NCBI GenBank assembly: GCA_017853205.1
Contig: JAFMKB010000012.1
Span: 1-50,685, forward strand
Length of the DNA stretch: 50,685 nt
Source of the DNA: Gammaproteobacteria bacterium
GTDB taxonomy: Bacteria; Pseudomonadota; Gammaproteobacteria; Pseudomonadales; Pseudohongiellaceae
Direction: 5' to 3'
Shown: positions 42,790-50,685 of the stretch, piece by piece
Numbering within the stretch: the stretch's first letter is position 1
How the letters are laid out: the number at the start of each line of letters is the position of its first letter
Translations under genes and position numbers: made by a program
The notes under the pieces: generated by a model
What the model was told of the DNA's origin: nothing
The model's database searches: none
The model's input: only the letters and a program-made list of their open reading frames with translations

Positions 42790-45700
42790 ATGAGATCCAG
42801 ATTTAGCCTTATGTTTATCGCAACAGGACTCACTGCACTTGCCGGAAACACAGCGGCGGCAGAGGCATGGGACGTTAACATCCCATCCTTCGGCACCCAA
42901 TCCATGACAGCTCAACTCGATGTAACCGAAGGTACTTGGCTCAATATCGATGTCTCCCCAGATGGAAAATCGGTGCTGTTCGACCTGCTCGGAGATATTT
43001 ATCAAATGCCTATCGAGGGCGGAGACGCGGTTGCCCTAACGAGCGGTCTCGCTTGGGATATGCAGGCCCAGTACAGTCCCGACGGCCGTCGCATTGCGTT
43101 CACTAGCGATCGCGCAGGTGGCGATAATATATGGACGCTCGACCTCGAAAGTGGAGTGATGCATCAGGTAACCCATGAGTCTTTCCGTCTACTCAATAGC
43201 CCTACCTGGAGTCCTGACGGTCGCTATATCGCTGCACGCAAACACTTCACTACCTCGCGTTCATTAGGTACCGGCGAGGTGTGGCTTTATGACAGCACGG
43301 GCAATGACTCTATCGCGGGGCAGCGTATTGTCGCGCGCCCGGGTGAAGCATTTCAGAAAGAACAGGGAGAACCTGCTTTCGCACCGGACGGCAGCGCGAT
43401 CTACTTCGTGCGCAATGTGTCACCGGGAAATACGTTTATCTACCATGAAGACAGCAACACCGAGTTGTTCCAGATTCGCCGAGTCGATCTTGCCTCTACC
43501 GAGATCACGACAGTCGCAGGTGGTCCGGGCGGCGCGGTGCGTCCAACACCCTCGCCTGATGGGAGCAAGCTTGCCTATGTGAAACGCGTCCGCGCGGAAT
43601 CACGCCTATTCGTCATGGACCTCGCCACGGGCGAGGAGCGCATGGTGTACGCAGAGCTTGATCCAGATATGCAAGAGACATGGGCCGTACACGGCTTCTA
43701 TCCAACCATGGAATGGATGCCTAGCTCAGACGCCATCGTCTTCTGGGCCAAAGGAAAGGTATTTAAGCTCGATATTGCCTCAGAGACGACCACAGAGATT
43801 CCTTTCCATGTTGAAGATACGCGCCAAATTTATCCCCCGCTGCGCGGCACTGTCGAGGTAGCCCCGGATACATTTGCGACCAAAATGGTACGCTACCCAC
43901 AGCCTTCACCCGATGGGACCTCGGTTGTGTTTGAATCGCTTGGACAACTTTTTATCAAGCGTGGCGAGTCTCTTCCCGAGCGCCTGACGCGAGGTGATCA
44001 TGAGGGTTTCGATTACTCCCCGATCTACTCGCCAGACGGCACCTCTATCTACTTCCTGCGCTGGACTGACGATGCGCTCAGCACCCTTTATCGCGTTCGC
44101 ACTCGTGGCGGTACACCTCAAAAGATGGCGCTTATTAAGGGACAATACGACGATCTCGCGATCAACGCCGATGGAACAGAACTTCTACTGCGTAAGCGGC
44201 GAGGCAGCGATCTACTTCACCCCAATTTTGGCAACAAGCCAGGCATCTATCTTTACGACCTCGCCTCCGAGCAGCTCAGTTTCGTGACAGACAATGGCAA
44301 CAACCCACATTTTGGTCCGGATGGAAGGATTTATCTGCAGGAACGCAACGAAAGCGCTGAGGGTCGTGGCAGCTCTACTGCAGTAACACAGCTCGTGTCG
44401 GTTAATCGAGACGGACTCGATAAGCGCATCGTTTCCGAAGCAGAGTTTGCGAGTGAAATGCGTCTCTCACCAGATGGAAACTATGTTGCATTTATTAATC
44501 AGTTCCAGCTTCACGTCGCTGCACGCTCGAAGTTTGGTGCATCTCTCGACCTCGACGCTGCTAAACCCGCTTTTGCAATACGCCGCGCAAGCAAGGTTGG
44601 CGCGACCTATATCGCATGGTCGCCGGACAGCGAGGCGATTAGCTGGTCGGTAGGCGCCGAATTTAAAACGGCGCAACTCGATACACTCATGAGTGACGAC
44701 TACGAAACGCCCGTCACAGGTAATAACCTAAGCATGCAGGTTGCGCATGCCAAACCTGATTCTACAGTGGCGCTGACCAATGCACGCGTCATTACGATGG
44801 ATGCAGAACGCTCGGTAATTAACAACGCCACCGTATTGATAAAGGGTAATCGCATCGAATCAATAGCATCGGGCGACCCTGTCCCCGCGGGCTATACCGA
44901 GATTGATTTAGCAGGCAAAACTCTCATGCCTGGCATCGTCGACGCCCACGCCCACGGTCCATATGCGGGAGACGACATTATTCCGCAGCAAAATTGGAAT
45001 CTACTCGCACACTTGGCACTTGGCGTTACTACTGTCCATAACCCCTCGAGCAGCGCGAAATCTGCCTTCGCAGCAGCCGAATATGCACGTGCAGGCCGTA
45101 TCCTTGGCCCGCGCATCTTCTCCACTGGTGAGATAGTCTACGGTGCAAAAAGCACGAGCTGGGCCCCAATCGATAGCCTCGACGATGCGTTAGCACACGT
45201 TCGCAGGCTCGCGGCGCAGGGTGCCATTAGTGTCAAAAATTACAACCAGCCGAGAAGAGAGCAGCGGCAACAGGTTATCGAAGCGGCTCGTCAGGAAGGA
45301 TTGATCAGCGTGGCCGAAGGTGGCTCTCTCTATCAGCTCGACATGAGCATGATCGCCGATGGCATCACGGGCATCGAGCACAACGTGCCGACACTTAAAA
45401 TGTATGACGATGTCCATCAGTTCTGGCGTCAGTCGGGAGCGGGCTATACACCCACCCTCGTCGTCACCTATGGCGGCCTCACCTCAGAAGATTATTTTTA
45501 TCAAAACACCGAAGTGTGGAAACACCCCATCCTTAGCAACTTTGTTCCACCGGCGCAGCTGCAAGCACGCTCCGTGCGCCGCGTAACTGCGCCGGAGGAG
45601 GACTACCGAGACGACGACGCAGCTGCGGCCGCAAAGATCCTCATGGAAGCGGGCATCATGGTAAACATTGGCGCTCATGGGCAGCGCGAGGGGCTGGCTA

Positions 45701-46011
45701 GTCATTGGGAGATGTGGAGTTTCGCTCGAGGCGGATTCTCACCGATGGAGGCTCTCGCTACAGCGACGATCAACCCGGCGCGCTATTTGGGCATGGACGA
45801 CGACATCGGATCGCTTGAAGCAGGCAAGCTCGCCGACCTCGTTATCATCGATGCAAATCCGCTCGACGACATCCGCAATACCGATCGAATCAGCCAGATC
45901 ATGCTTAATGGCCGCCTCTATCGCGCTGGTGATCTAAGCGAACAAGTAACCGGCACGGCTACGTTACGTCCCTTCTATTGGCAAACCACGCCCCAGGGTG
46001 CGATCAGGTAA
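42790..46011 (+). CDS. secreted amidohydrolase with N-terminal TolB-like propeller
   Basis: Exported enzyme of 1073 residues. Signal peptide MRSRFSLMFIATGLTALAGN ends near AAA (residue 24). Residues about 40-650 hold many PD40/TolB blade repeats (SPDG, SPDGRRIAFTSDRAGGDNIW, SPDGTSIYFLRW). Residues about 660-1055 form the metal-dependent hydrolase: VDAHAHGPYAG (HxH near 720), VKNYNQP with a likely carbamylated Lys, GIEHNVP (near 862), IGAHGQ (near 960) and the closing GSLEAGKLADLVIIDANPL. Relatives act on peptides or imide-type compounds; the substrate is unknown. AGGAG lies 8 bases before ATG 42790; the six-codon longer frame from TTG is not needed. Confidence 0.93.
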   Translation: MRSRFSLMFIATGLTALAGNTAAAEAWDVNIPSFGTQSMTAQLDVTEGTWLNIDVSPDGKSVLFDLLGDIYQMPIEGGDAVALTSGLAWDMQAQYSPDGRRIAFTSDRAGGDNIWTLDLESGVMHQVTHESFRLLNSPTWSPDGRYIAARKHFTTSRSLGTGEVWLYDSTGNDSIAGQRIVARPGEAFQKEQGEPAFAPDGSAIYFVRNVSPGNTFIYHEDSNTELFQIRRVDLASTEITTVAGGPGGAVRPTPSPDGSKLAYVKRVRAESRLFVMDLATGEERMVYAELDPDMQETWAVHGFYPTMEWMPSSDAIVFWAKGKVFKLDIASETTTEIPFHVEDTRQIYPPLRGTVEVAPDTFATKMVRYPQPSPDGTSVVFESLGQLFIKRGESLPERLTRGDHEGFDYSPIYSPDGTSIYFLRWTDDALSTLYRVRTRGGTPQKMALIKGQYDDLAINADGTELLLRKRRGSDLLHPNFGNKPGIYLYDLASEQLSFVTDNGNNPHFGPDGRIYLQERNESAEGRGSSTAVTQLVSVNRDGLDKRIVSEAEFASEMRLSPDGNYVAFINQFQLHVAARSKFGASLDLDAAKPAFAIRRASKVGATYIAWSPDSEAISWSVGAEFKTAQLDTLMSDDYETPVTGNNLSMQVAHAKPDSTVALTNARVITMDAERSVINNATVLIKGNRIESIASGDPVPAGYTEIDLAGKTLMPGIVDAHAHGPYAGDDIIPQQNWNLLAHLALGVTTVHNPSSSAKSAFAAAEYARAGRILGPRIFSTGEIVYGAKSTSWAPIDSLDDALAHVRRLAAQGAISVKNYNQPRREQRQQVIEAARQEGLISVAEGGSLYQLDMSMIADGITGIEHNVPTLKMYDDVHQFWRQSGAGYTPTLVVTYGGLTSEDYFYQNTEVWKHPILSNFVPPAQLQARSVRRVTAPEEDYRDDDAAAAAKILMEAGIMVNIGAHGQREGLASHWEMWSFARGGFSPMEALATATINPARYLGMDDDIGSLEAGKLADLVIIDANPLDDIRNTDRISQIMLNGRLYRAGDLSEQVTGTATLRPFYWQTTPQGAIR

Positions 46012-46047
46012 ACAACATTACGGCGGCCGCTTGGTCGCCGCTCAACC

Positions 46048-47148
46048 CTAAAGTTTAACGACATAGCCTGCGGAAGGCGGCAGCGTCCCCTCAACAAATC
46101 GAGGATAGAGCTCGGCGAGCGCTTCGATGCCACCGAGTTCGACCACCTCCATCCAGCCGAAGGTCGCCTCCGTTGCCGCTTTTAGGTAGTGAGCCGAATT
46201 GGTTTCGAACTCGCCGGGCGCGAGCGTTTTCATGCGTTCGAGAATGTACGTTGGCGCAAAGAACATCTCCTGAGACTTAATAGGCACGAGATTGCTATCA
46301 CCCGCACTCCCCTTCGCCTCCTCATCCCAATGCGTTAACCCTACGCTAATATAGTGCTGTAGCTGATCTCCCAGCCTCGCCTGTAATGCATGTCTGACAT
46401 TAGGATTGCCAGCCATATCGACAATCACTGCGCTCTTTATCTCGAGCGATATGGCGATTTCATCATAGCCAATAGTCGTCGCGTAAAGAGAGGTGTCGGC
46501 TACAAATTGTTTGTTAGCCTGAGAGGTAAGACCTACTACTTTGGGCGCAGCGTCATCTCGATCGAGAGCGACGGCAACGCCAAGACTCGTTTTCGAGGAC
46601 GCGCTGACGATAATAATTTGTTCGGCACCAAACCAACTCTGCTGCTTGAGATGATCCCAGATACAATAGGAGGTGAGGTGTAGAGGAGACAATAGCATGC
46701 GTGGAACGTCCCCTGCCTTACTGTAGCTCGCATCGGCATTTACGCGCTGATAACGATTATAAAGTGGTGGCAAGGCCTGACGATGCGCAGCACCATCAAC
46801 GAAGGAATGCGCCTTGACGTTTACCGGCTGCATGACCACTGATGTTGCAGGGGGGAAGTAACCATAGACACGCTCGCCTACCGGCAGGTCTGCACAATTG
46901 GACTCGCTTACATCAGCAAAACCCCACACCGGAATAACACCCCAGTCCTGTCCTAGCTCGCTGTCTACCGGGAAAAACTGCCAGTAGCCAAGGCGATCGC
47001 CCGCAGCGCCATAGGTAATATTATTAGCGGTAAAGGCGAAATACTCGACTGACAGCCTTACCTCACCTTCGCCTAGCGCCTGCTCTACTCGCTCGACAAC
47101 TCTGTGCTTTGCTAACTGTGTTCGACTTACCTGTAACTGTAAGGACAT
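46048..47148 (-). CDS. DUF2855 family protein
   Basis: Protein of 366 residues matching DUF2855: N-terminal VRLSVEYFAFTANNITYG, VWGFADVSESNCADLPVGERVYGYFPPAT and central IIIVSASSKTSLGVAVAL. These blocks recall medium-chain dehydrogenase/reductases (GroES-like fold, then a Rossmann-like S-A-S-S-K-T loop), but no zinc ligands are obvious. No function has been assigned to the family to my knowledge. No signal peptide or membrane helix. GGAGA lies before the ATG. It follows the FAD-dependent oxidoreductase by 92 bp on the same strand, so the two may act on the same compound. Confidence 0.85.
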   Translation of the reverse strand: MSLQLQVSRTQLAKHRVVERVEQALGEGEVRLSVEYFAFTANNITYGAAGDRLGYWQFFPVDSELGQDWGVIPVWGFADVSESNCADLPVGERVYGYFPPATSVVMQPVNVKAHSFVDGAAHRQALPPLYNRYQRVNADASYSKAGDVPRMLLSPLHLTSYCIWDHLKQQSWFGAEQIIIVSASSKTSLGVAVALDRDDAAPKVVGLTSQANKQFVADTSLYATTIGYDEIAISLEIKSAVIVDMAGNPNVRHALQARLGDQLQHYISVGLTHWDEEAKGSAGDSNLVPIKSQEMFFAPTYILERMKTLAPGEFETNSAHYLKAATEATFGWMEVVELGGIEALAELYPRFVEGTLPPSAGYVVKL

Positions 47149-47240
47149 GGTCTCTCCATTTTTTATAAAACCTTGTAATAATAGCGATCCTTAATTCGTT
47201 AACTAGACCGAAACTGAGTGTCACCTTCGATACGAGCAGA

Positions 47241-48635
47241 CTAGTTCACTTGCAACAAAAGTTTTTGCAGATTCGCCGCGGCGCGAGGAACACTGTCTTG
47301 AATCCTCTTCACTATTTGCATTTTCTCACTCTCCTCTGGCTTTAAGTTTCGCAGTAATTTACTTGGGCCATCGAGACGATTGCCAGCAATCCAACTTCTT
47401 AGCTCAGGCTCAGTATTCCATTGATATTGATTGGCGAGAGATACCGCTGTGAAACGCAAAAAATCCGTGTCGTGATTGGGCAGAGGAACCGGCGCACAGA
47501 ACCGATTCTTAGTGTCGTCGTCTGCATAGCTTATCTCTACATGAGCGATAAACGCGGCACTGAAAACAGGTTGATAGGGCCTGACCATCTGAGGCGTGAT
47601 AGTGTTGCCTGCAAATATTGTTTTAGTCTTTAATTTTGCTAACGCACTCGCCGAGCAGTCTACATGAATAGCTTCAGGCGAGGTCGGCACCACACCTTTG
47701 TCGAGCACGATCTGATCTCGGCTGATCGACTTAACTCGCCCAAGCCGAACAACATTTTTTATGCGCCTCAACTCCTCGATTTCAGGTTTTGAAATAGTGG
47801 CAGCATGAAACATCGACGGTTTTACATCAGGATGAATCCGCACGAAGTAGCCCGTTTCCTCCAGTCTTTCAAACAGGTCATCAACAGATTCGGCCTCGGC
47901 AAGACTTTCCATTTGATTGGCATAGGACCCCATTGTGTCGAAGAAAAATTCATCGGCTATTTGAGTATTTCGACGATCGAGCAGCCACGCATCACGCGAC
48001 ACAATCCAGGTAATAGCATCGGGACTAACCCCATTTTCCAGCAGCCACAGGCAAGCGTCGATGCCGGTTTTACCCGCACCAATAACGACATACGCTGAGG
48101 GCGCTTCAGTGACTTTGGGTAGATCATTCAAAGGCATGAAACGCACGCCTTCGGCAATATTGAAATTGGGGGTATGTGTTGAAGGCACTTCGGTATTTAA
48201 GTGTGTGCAATTAACAAGTTTTTTGAGCGCGGTTACGCTATATTGCTCGCCGCTGATTTTTGATACGAACCGACCCTCGCCAAGATAATCGCAGGAAGGG
48301 AAATATTGAACACGTCCCGTAGGCAGAAATTGATGACGCATCACGTCGTCGAAATACGCGCTCACCTGCGCACCAGTGGCGAGTTCGCCTAGCCCCTTAT
48401 TAAGACCACCCTGCTCCAACCGCCCGCCGCTTAATTCCTTCGAACTAACACCGTAGAATGCCGCAGGCTGATGCAATTCAACAAAGGGATAGGCAACATT
48501 CCAATGCCCACCGGGTTTCGCATAGCGATCGACAATGAGTACCGTGGCGTCGGATTCGGTGAGAAGAATATCAGTAAATGCCATCCCTACGGCGCCGCTA
48601 CCAACGACTACATAATCTGCCTGTAACTCATGCAT
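47241..48635 (-). CDS. FAD/NAD(P)-binding oxidoreductase (flavin monooxygenase-like)
   Basis: Protein of 464 residues with two dinucleotide-binding folds. The N-terminal FAD motif is YVVVGSGAVGMAFTDILL with the second half VDRYAKPGGHWN; the central NAD(P) motif is YVVIGAGKTGIDACLWLLENG followed by ITWIVSRDAWLL. The FxGxxxHxxxY/F motif of Baeyer-Villiger and flavin monooxygenases is not clear, so the reaction is open. ATG 48635 has GGAAGGG upstream; a seven-codon longer frame exists. Neighbours are DUF2855 and the OpgB-like gene. Confidence 0.85.
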   Translation of the reverse strand: MHELQADYVVVGSGAVGMAFTDILLTESDATVLIVDRYAKPGGHWNVAYPFVELHQPAAFYGVSSKELSGGRLEQGGLNKGLGELATGAQVSAYFDDVMRHQFLPTGRVQYFPSCDYLGEGRFVSKISGEQYSVTALKKLVNCTHLNTEVPSTHTPNFNIAEGVRFMPLNDLPKVTEAPSAYVVIGAGKTGIDACLWLLENGVSPDAITWIVSRDAWLLDRRNTQIADEFFFDTMGSYANQMESLAEAESVDDLFERLEETGYFVRIHPDVKPSMFHAATISKPEIEELRRIKNVVRLGRVKSISRDQIVLDKGVVPTSPEAIHVDCSASALAKLKTKTIFAGNTITPQMVRPYQPVFSAAFIAHVEISYADDDTKNRFCAPVPLPNHDTDFLRFTAVSLANQYQWNTEPELRSWIAGNRLDGPSKLLRNLKPEESEKMQIVKRIQDSVPRAAANLQKLLLQVN

Positions 48636-48707
48636 CCTTATACCCTTCCGATCCACCGCTTAAGTAGGGATTAAAGGTCGCATTAACAGGATTGACAATC
48701 AAGCAGG

Positions 48708-50678
48708 CTAGTCGCTGAACTCGCTACGACTAAGTTGGGTAAATTCAAGGATGCCGAATTCGGAATAACTGCGGCTTGTATTTGGATCATCGCTGAGACG
48801 TCCAATGGTAAAAACCTGATCGCTCTCGCGAGTCTCGCGAACAAAATAAGCGACAAGCTTGCCACGCATCGAAGTCATAACCTCATCCAGACTTCTCGCA
48901 TACAGCACGTCGAGATATTGTCCTTCATCATCGAATACGAGCATATAGACGCCATACACAAAAGTGCCGCCCTCATCTGTGATGTAGAAGTCAGAGTCGC
49001 CTAGGGTTATACGTAAGTCCTCCTCATTGACGGTTAGCTTGTCTCTGAAAAGATTTAGGTCCAGCGTTTCCTCGGCATACAGCGCTCGCTGAAAAAACCG
49101 CGAACTTACTGGCTCTGCCCGCAGAGACTCTTGGGTTCTACCGAATCCGATATTGATAGAGGACACAGCATTCGCTTCGACAAGCAGCGTAGGGCCAACT
49201 TCATAATGCGAGATCGGCGTCTCTATCTCTGCGGCCACGCCCCCATTGAGGACCATAAATAAAAGACGTCGCTTTAACGGATTAGCGGCCAATTGTGGCC
49301 AATGACTATTTCGCATGGCAAGGTGATCCGAGAATATAGCCACCACAGTGTTTTCCATATCGACGGTTTCACTGAGCGATGCTACAAAAGCGCCAATCTG
49401 AGAATCAGTGCATGATAGTGCTGTGTCCATTGGGTTTTCACTTGGAAACTGCGAACAGCTAGAGGCGGGAAAGCCATCGGGATGATGCGTATCGAGCGTT
49501 AGCAGGGAGACAAGAAAGGGTTGCTCATTTTCTTCAAGCTTAACAATTTCTGTTAAAGCGAGATCAAAAAGATCGTCGTCGTGAACACCCCAAGGTGAGA
49601 GTTCGAGCGGCACTGAACTTTGTGAAATTATTTCCTCTCTACCCCACACTCGATCAAATCCATGGGTGCGCAGAAAATTGCCTTTGCCCGCAAACGCGCT
49701 ATTAGCGCCGCCCATTGCGAGAGTCTGATAGCCTAACTCTTTGGCAACATCCCCTAAGCATTTCGCCGATTCATAAGGCCGTTCGCTCGCCGCTAATCGC
49801 GTATTGCCGCTAAACGGCGTATTGACTTGAACCGAGAAGCCGCACTGGCTAGCAACCATGCCTGCAATTGTCCAGCCTGTTCCCTGCCTTTGCCTGACAT
49901 CGGTATAAACTTTGGCACGCTCCTTCAATTTGCTTAACTCGGGCAACAGACCCTCATCAAAAAGACTCTTATCGAAATAGGTTGCCTCCAGAGACTCTGC
50001 ATAAATTAGGATAATATTTTTTGGCCTAGCGCCCTCAACTGGAATGAACTCGGTGCTTACTCGCTGCGGCGCTGTCGAATAGGCTGCGCGGTCGACTAAA
50101 TAACTAACAAGATCCAGGACGGGATAAGAAAGCACTATCGCAGCACCAAGAAACAGAGAGATCGAGGCCGAACTGTACACTGATGCCCACTTACTCTGCG
50201 GAACAGGGTTGCTAGATACAGGGGCAATAGCAGTTGGCCTCGACAAAACCCAGATTAGCACCGGCACAAACGCAAGGGCGGTAAACTGGCTAATCATCTG
50301 CAACCGATTCGTTCCCCAAGCAACGCCCAGACTAGTCGGTGTTACATGAAAGAAGAGTTGATCATTAAATCCTGTCCCCTGAGTATAGTAGGAGACCGCC
50401 AGAAGCCAATTAAGGATAATTACGATAAAGCCTAAAGCGCTCAGCCCAATCCGTCCATGCCAGTGATTTAAGCGCCCTCGAAAGCCAACAAACGCGAAGA
50501 GCCCAGCTAATAAAAAGCTCGAGGCGAGCCAAAGTGGGCTAGCGCCCATCCCGAGCACTGACCATAGCGCGGGCCATGTAAATGCAAGCAGCCATAGGAC
50601 ATGGGTTCCATGGCGCTTCACCTTACGCTCGCTCACCCTTTTTGTCCTCTCGACTGGCTCATAAGCCGCCTTTAACAC
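48708..50678 (-). CDS. OpgB/MdoB-like phosphoglycerol transferase (alkaline phosphatase superfamily)
   Basis: Inner-membrane enzyme with four or five N-terminal helices (about 27-205) and a periplasmic sulfatase-like domain. The metal site motif is ILIYAESLEATYFD (near 228); TGWTIAGMVASQCGF (near 268) holds the nucleophile Thr and is nearly identical to OpgB; FSDHLAMRN (near 449) gives the last metal ligands. OpgB adds phosphoglycerol from phosphatidylglycerol to periplasmic glucans. At 656 residues it is shorter than E. coli OpgB (763). The frame remains open to the right edge; I use GTG 50678, but the true start may be beyond the window. opgG and opgH are not in this window. Confidence 0.85.
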   Translation of the reverse strand: MLKAAYEPVERTKRVSERKVKRHGTHVLWLLAFTWPALWSVLGMGASPLWLASSFLLAGLFAFVGFRGRLNHWHGRIGLSALGFIVIILNWLLAVSYYTQGTGFNDQLFFHVTPTSLGVAWGTNRLQMISQFTALAFVPVLIWVLSRPTAIAPVSSNPVPQSKWASVYSSASISLFLGAAIVLSYPVLDLVSYLVDRAAYSTAPQRVSTEFIPVEGARPKNIILIYAESLEATYFDKSLFDEGLLPELSKLKERAKVYTDVRQRQGTGWTIAGMVASQCGFSVQVNTPFSGNTRLAASERPYESAKCLGDVAKELGYQTLAMGGANSAFAGKGNFLRTHGFDRVWGREEIISQSSVPLELSPWGVHDDDLFDLALTEIVKLEENEQPFLVSLLTLDTHHPDGFPASSCSQFPSENPMDTALSCTDSQIGAFVASLSETVDMENTVVAIFSDHLAMRNSHWPQLAANPLKRRLLFMVLNGGVAAEIETPISHYEVGPTLLVEANAVSSINIGFGRTQESLRAEPVSSRFFQRALYAEETLDLNLFRDKLTVNEEDLRITLGDSDFYITDEGGTFVYGVYMLVFDDEGQYLDVLYARSLDEVMTSMRGKLVAYFVRETRESDQVFTIGRLSDDPNTSRSYSEFGILEFTQLSRSEFSD

Positions 50679-50685
50679 GTTGTTG

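Noticed and set aside
1-50685. CRISPR arrays, insertion sequences, prophage or rRNA/tRNA genes
   Set aside because: No regularly spaced repeats, transposase or integrase motifs, or tRNA cloverleaf and GTTCGA-type signatures outside coding regions were recognised.

Overview
The window is a chromosomal, core-genome stretch of a gammaproteobacterium. The gene order resembles the pseudomonad and marine Cellvibrionales-type arrangement: alaS followed by lysC; dsbC-hom-thrC-recJ; and rpsP-rimM-trmD-rplS beside ffh, a ypjD-type gene and a corB-type gene. A phage-shock locus with a sigma-54 promoter and purine genes fit the same group. The genus cannot be fixed from sequence alone. I saw no transposase, integrase, phage gene, CRISPR array, rRNA or tRNA gene.

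Layout, left to right. 1-4025 (minus strand): the first 14 codons of lysC, alaS, and an AI-2E-family permease, divergent from a lone PP2C phosphatase (4170-4988, plus strand). 5014-13539 (minus strand): an unusual DsbD-family reductase with two N-terminal alpha domains, then the convoy dsbC-hom-thrC-recJ (transcribed in that order). 13702-17512 (minus strand): rplS-trmD-rimM-rpsP closed by a strong intrinsic terminator, and ffh. 17725-19868 (plus strand): ypjD-like and corB-like membrane proteins. 19865-22467 (minus strand): a tight oxyR, metallophosphoesterase, phosphopantetheinyl transferase operon.

22649-27426 (plus strand): a redox-stress block. A rubrerythrin without a rubredoxin domain is divergent from oxyR. 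It is followed by a CCG-domain iron-sulfur oxidoreductase, a DUF3501 protein, a secreted serine hydrolase and a 1-Cys peroxiredoxin. This is the best candidate in the window for a poorly described system: an OxyR-linked peroxide reductase whose electron donor is the Fe-S protein. 27454-30683: the phage-shock locus pspF (minus) and pspABC (plus), with a readable PspF/IHF/sigma-54 control region; PspC carries two PspC domains.

30821-40015: a zinc-ribbon Nudix hydrolase, purE-purK, purL, an unknown lipoprotein, a YczE-type membrane protein coupled to tadA, and purU. 40110-42569 (minus strand): a small membrane protein, an isoprenylcysteine-methyltransferase-like protein and an orphan carboxyltransferase. 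42790-46011 (plus strand): a large secreted TolB-propeller amidohydrolase. 46048 to the right edge (minus strand): a DUF2855 protein, an FAD-dependent oxidoreductase and an OpgB-like phosphoglycerol transferase.

Start codons were chosen by ribosome-binding sites and family alignments recalled from knowledge, so several differ from the longest open frame. All family names rest on motifs recognised by eye; no database search was run.
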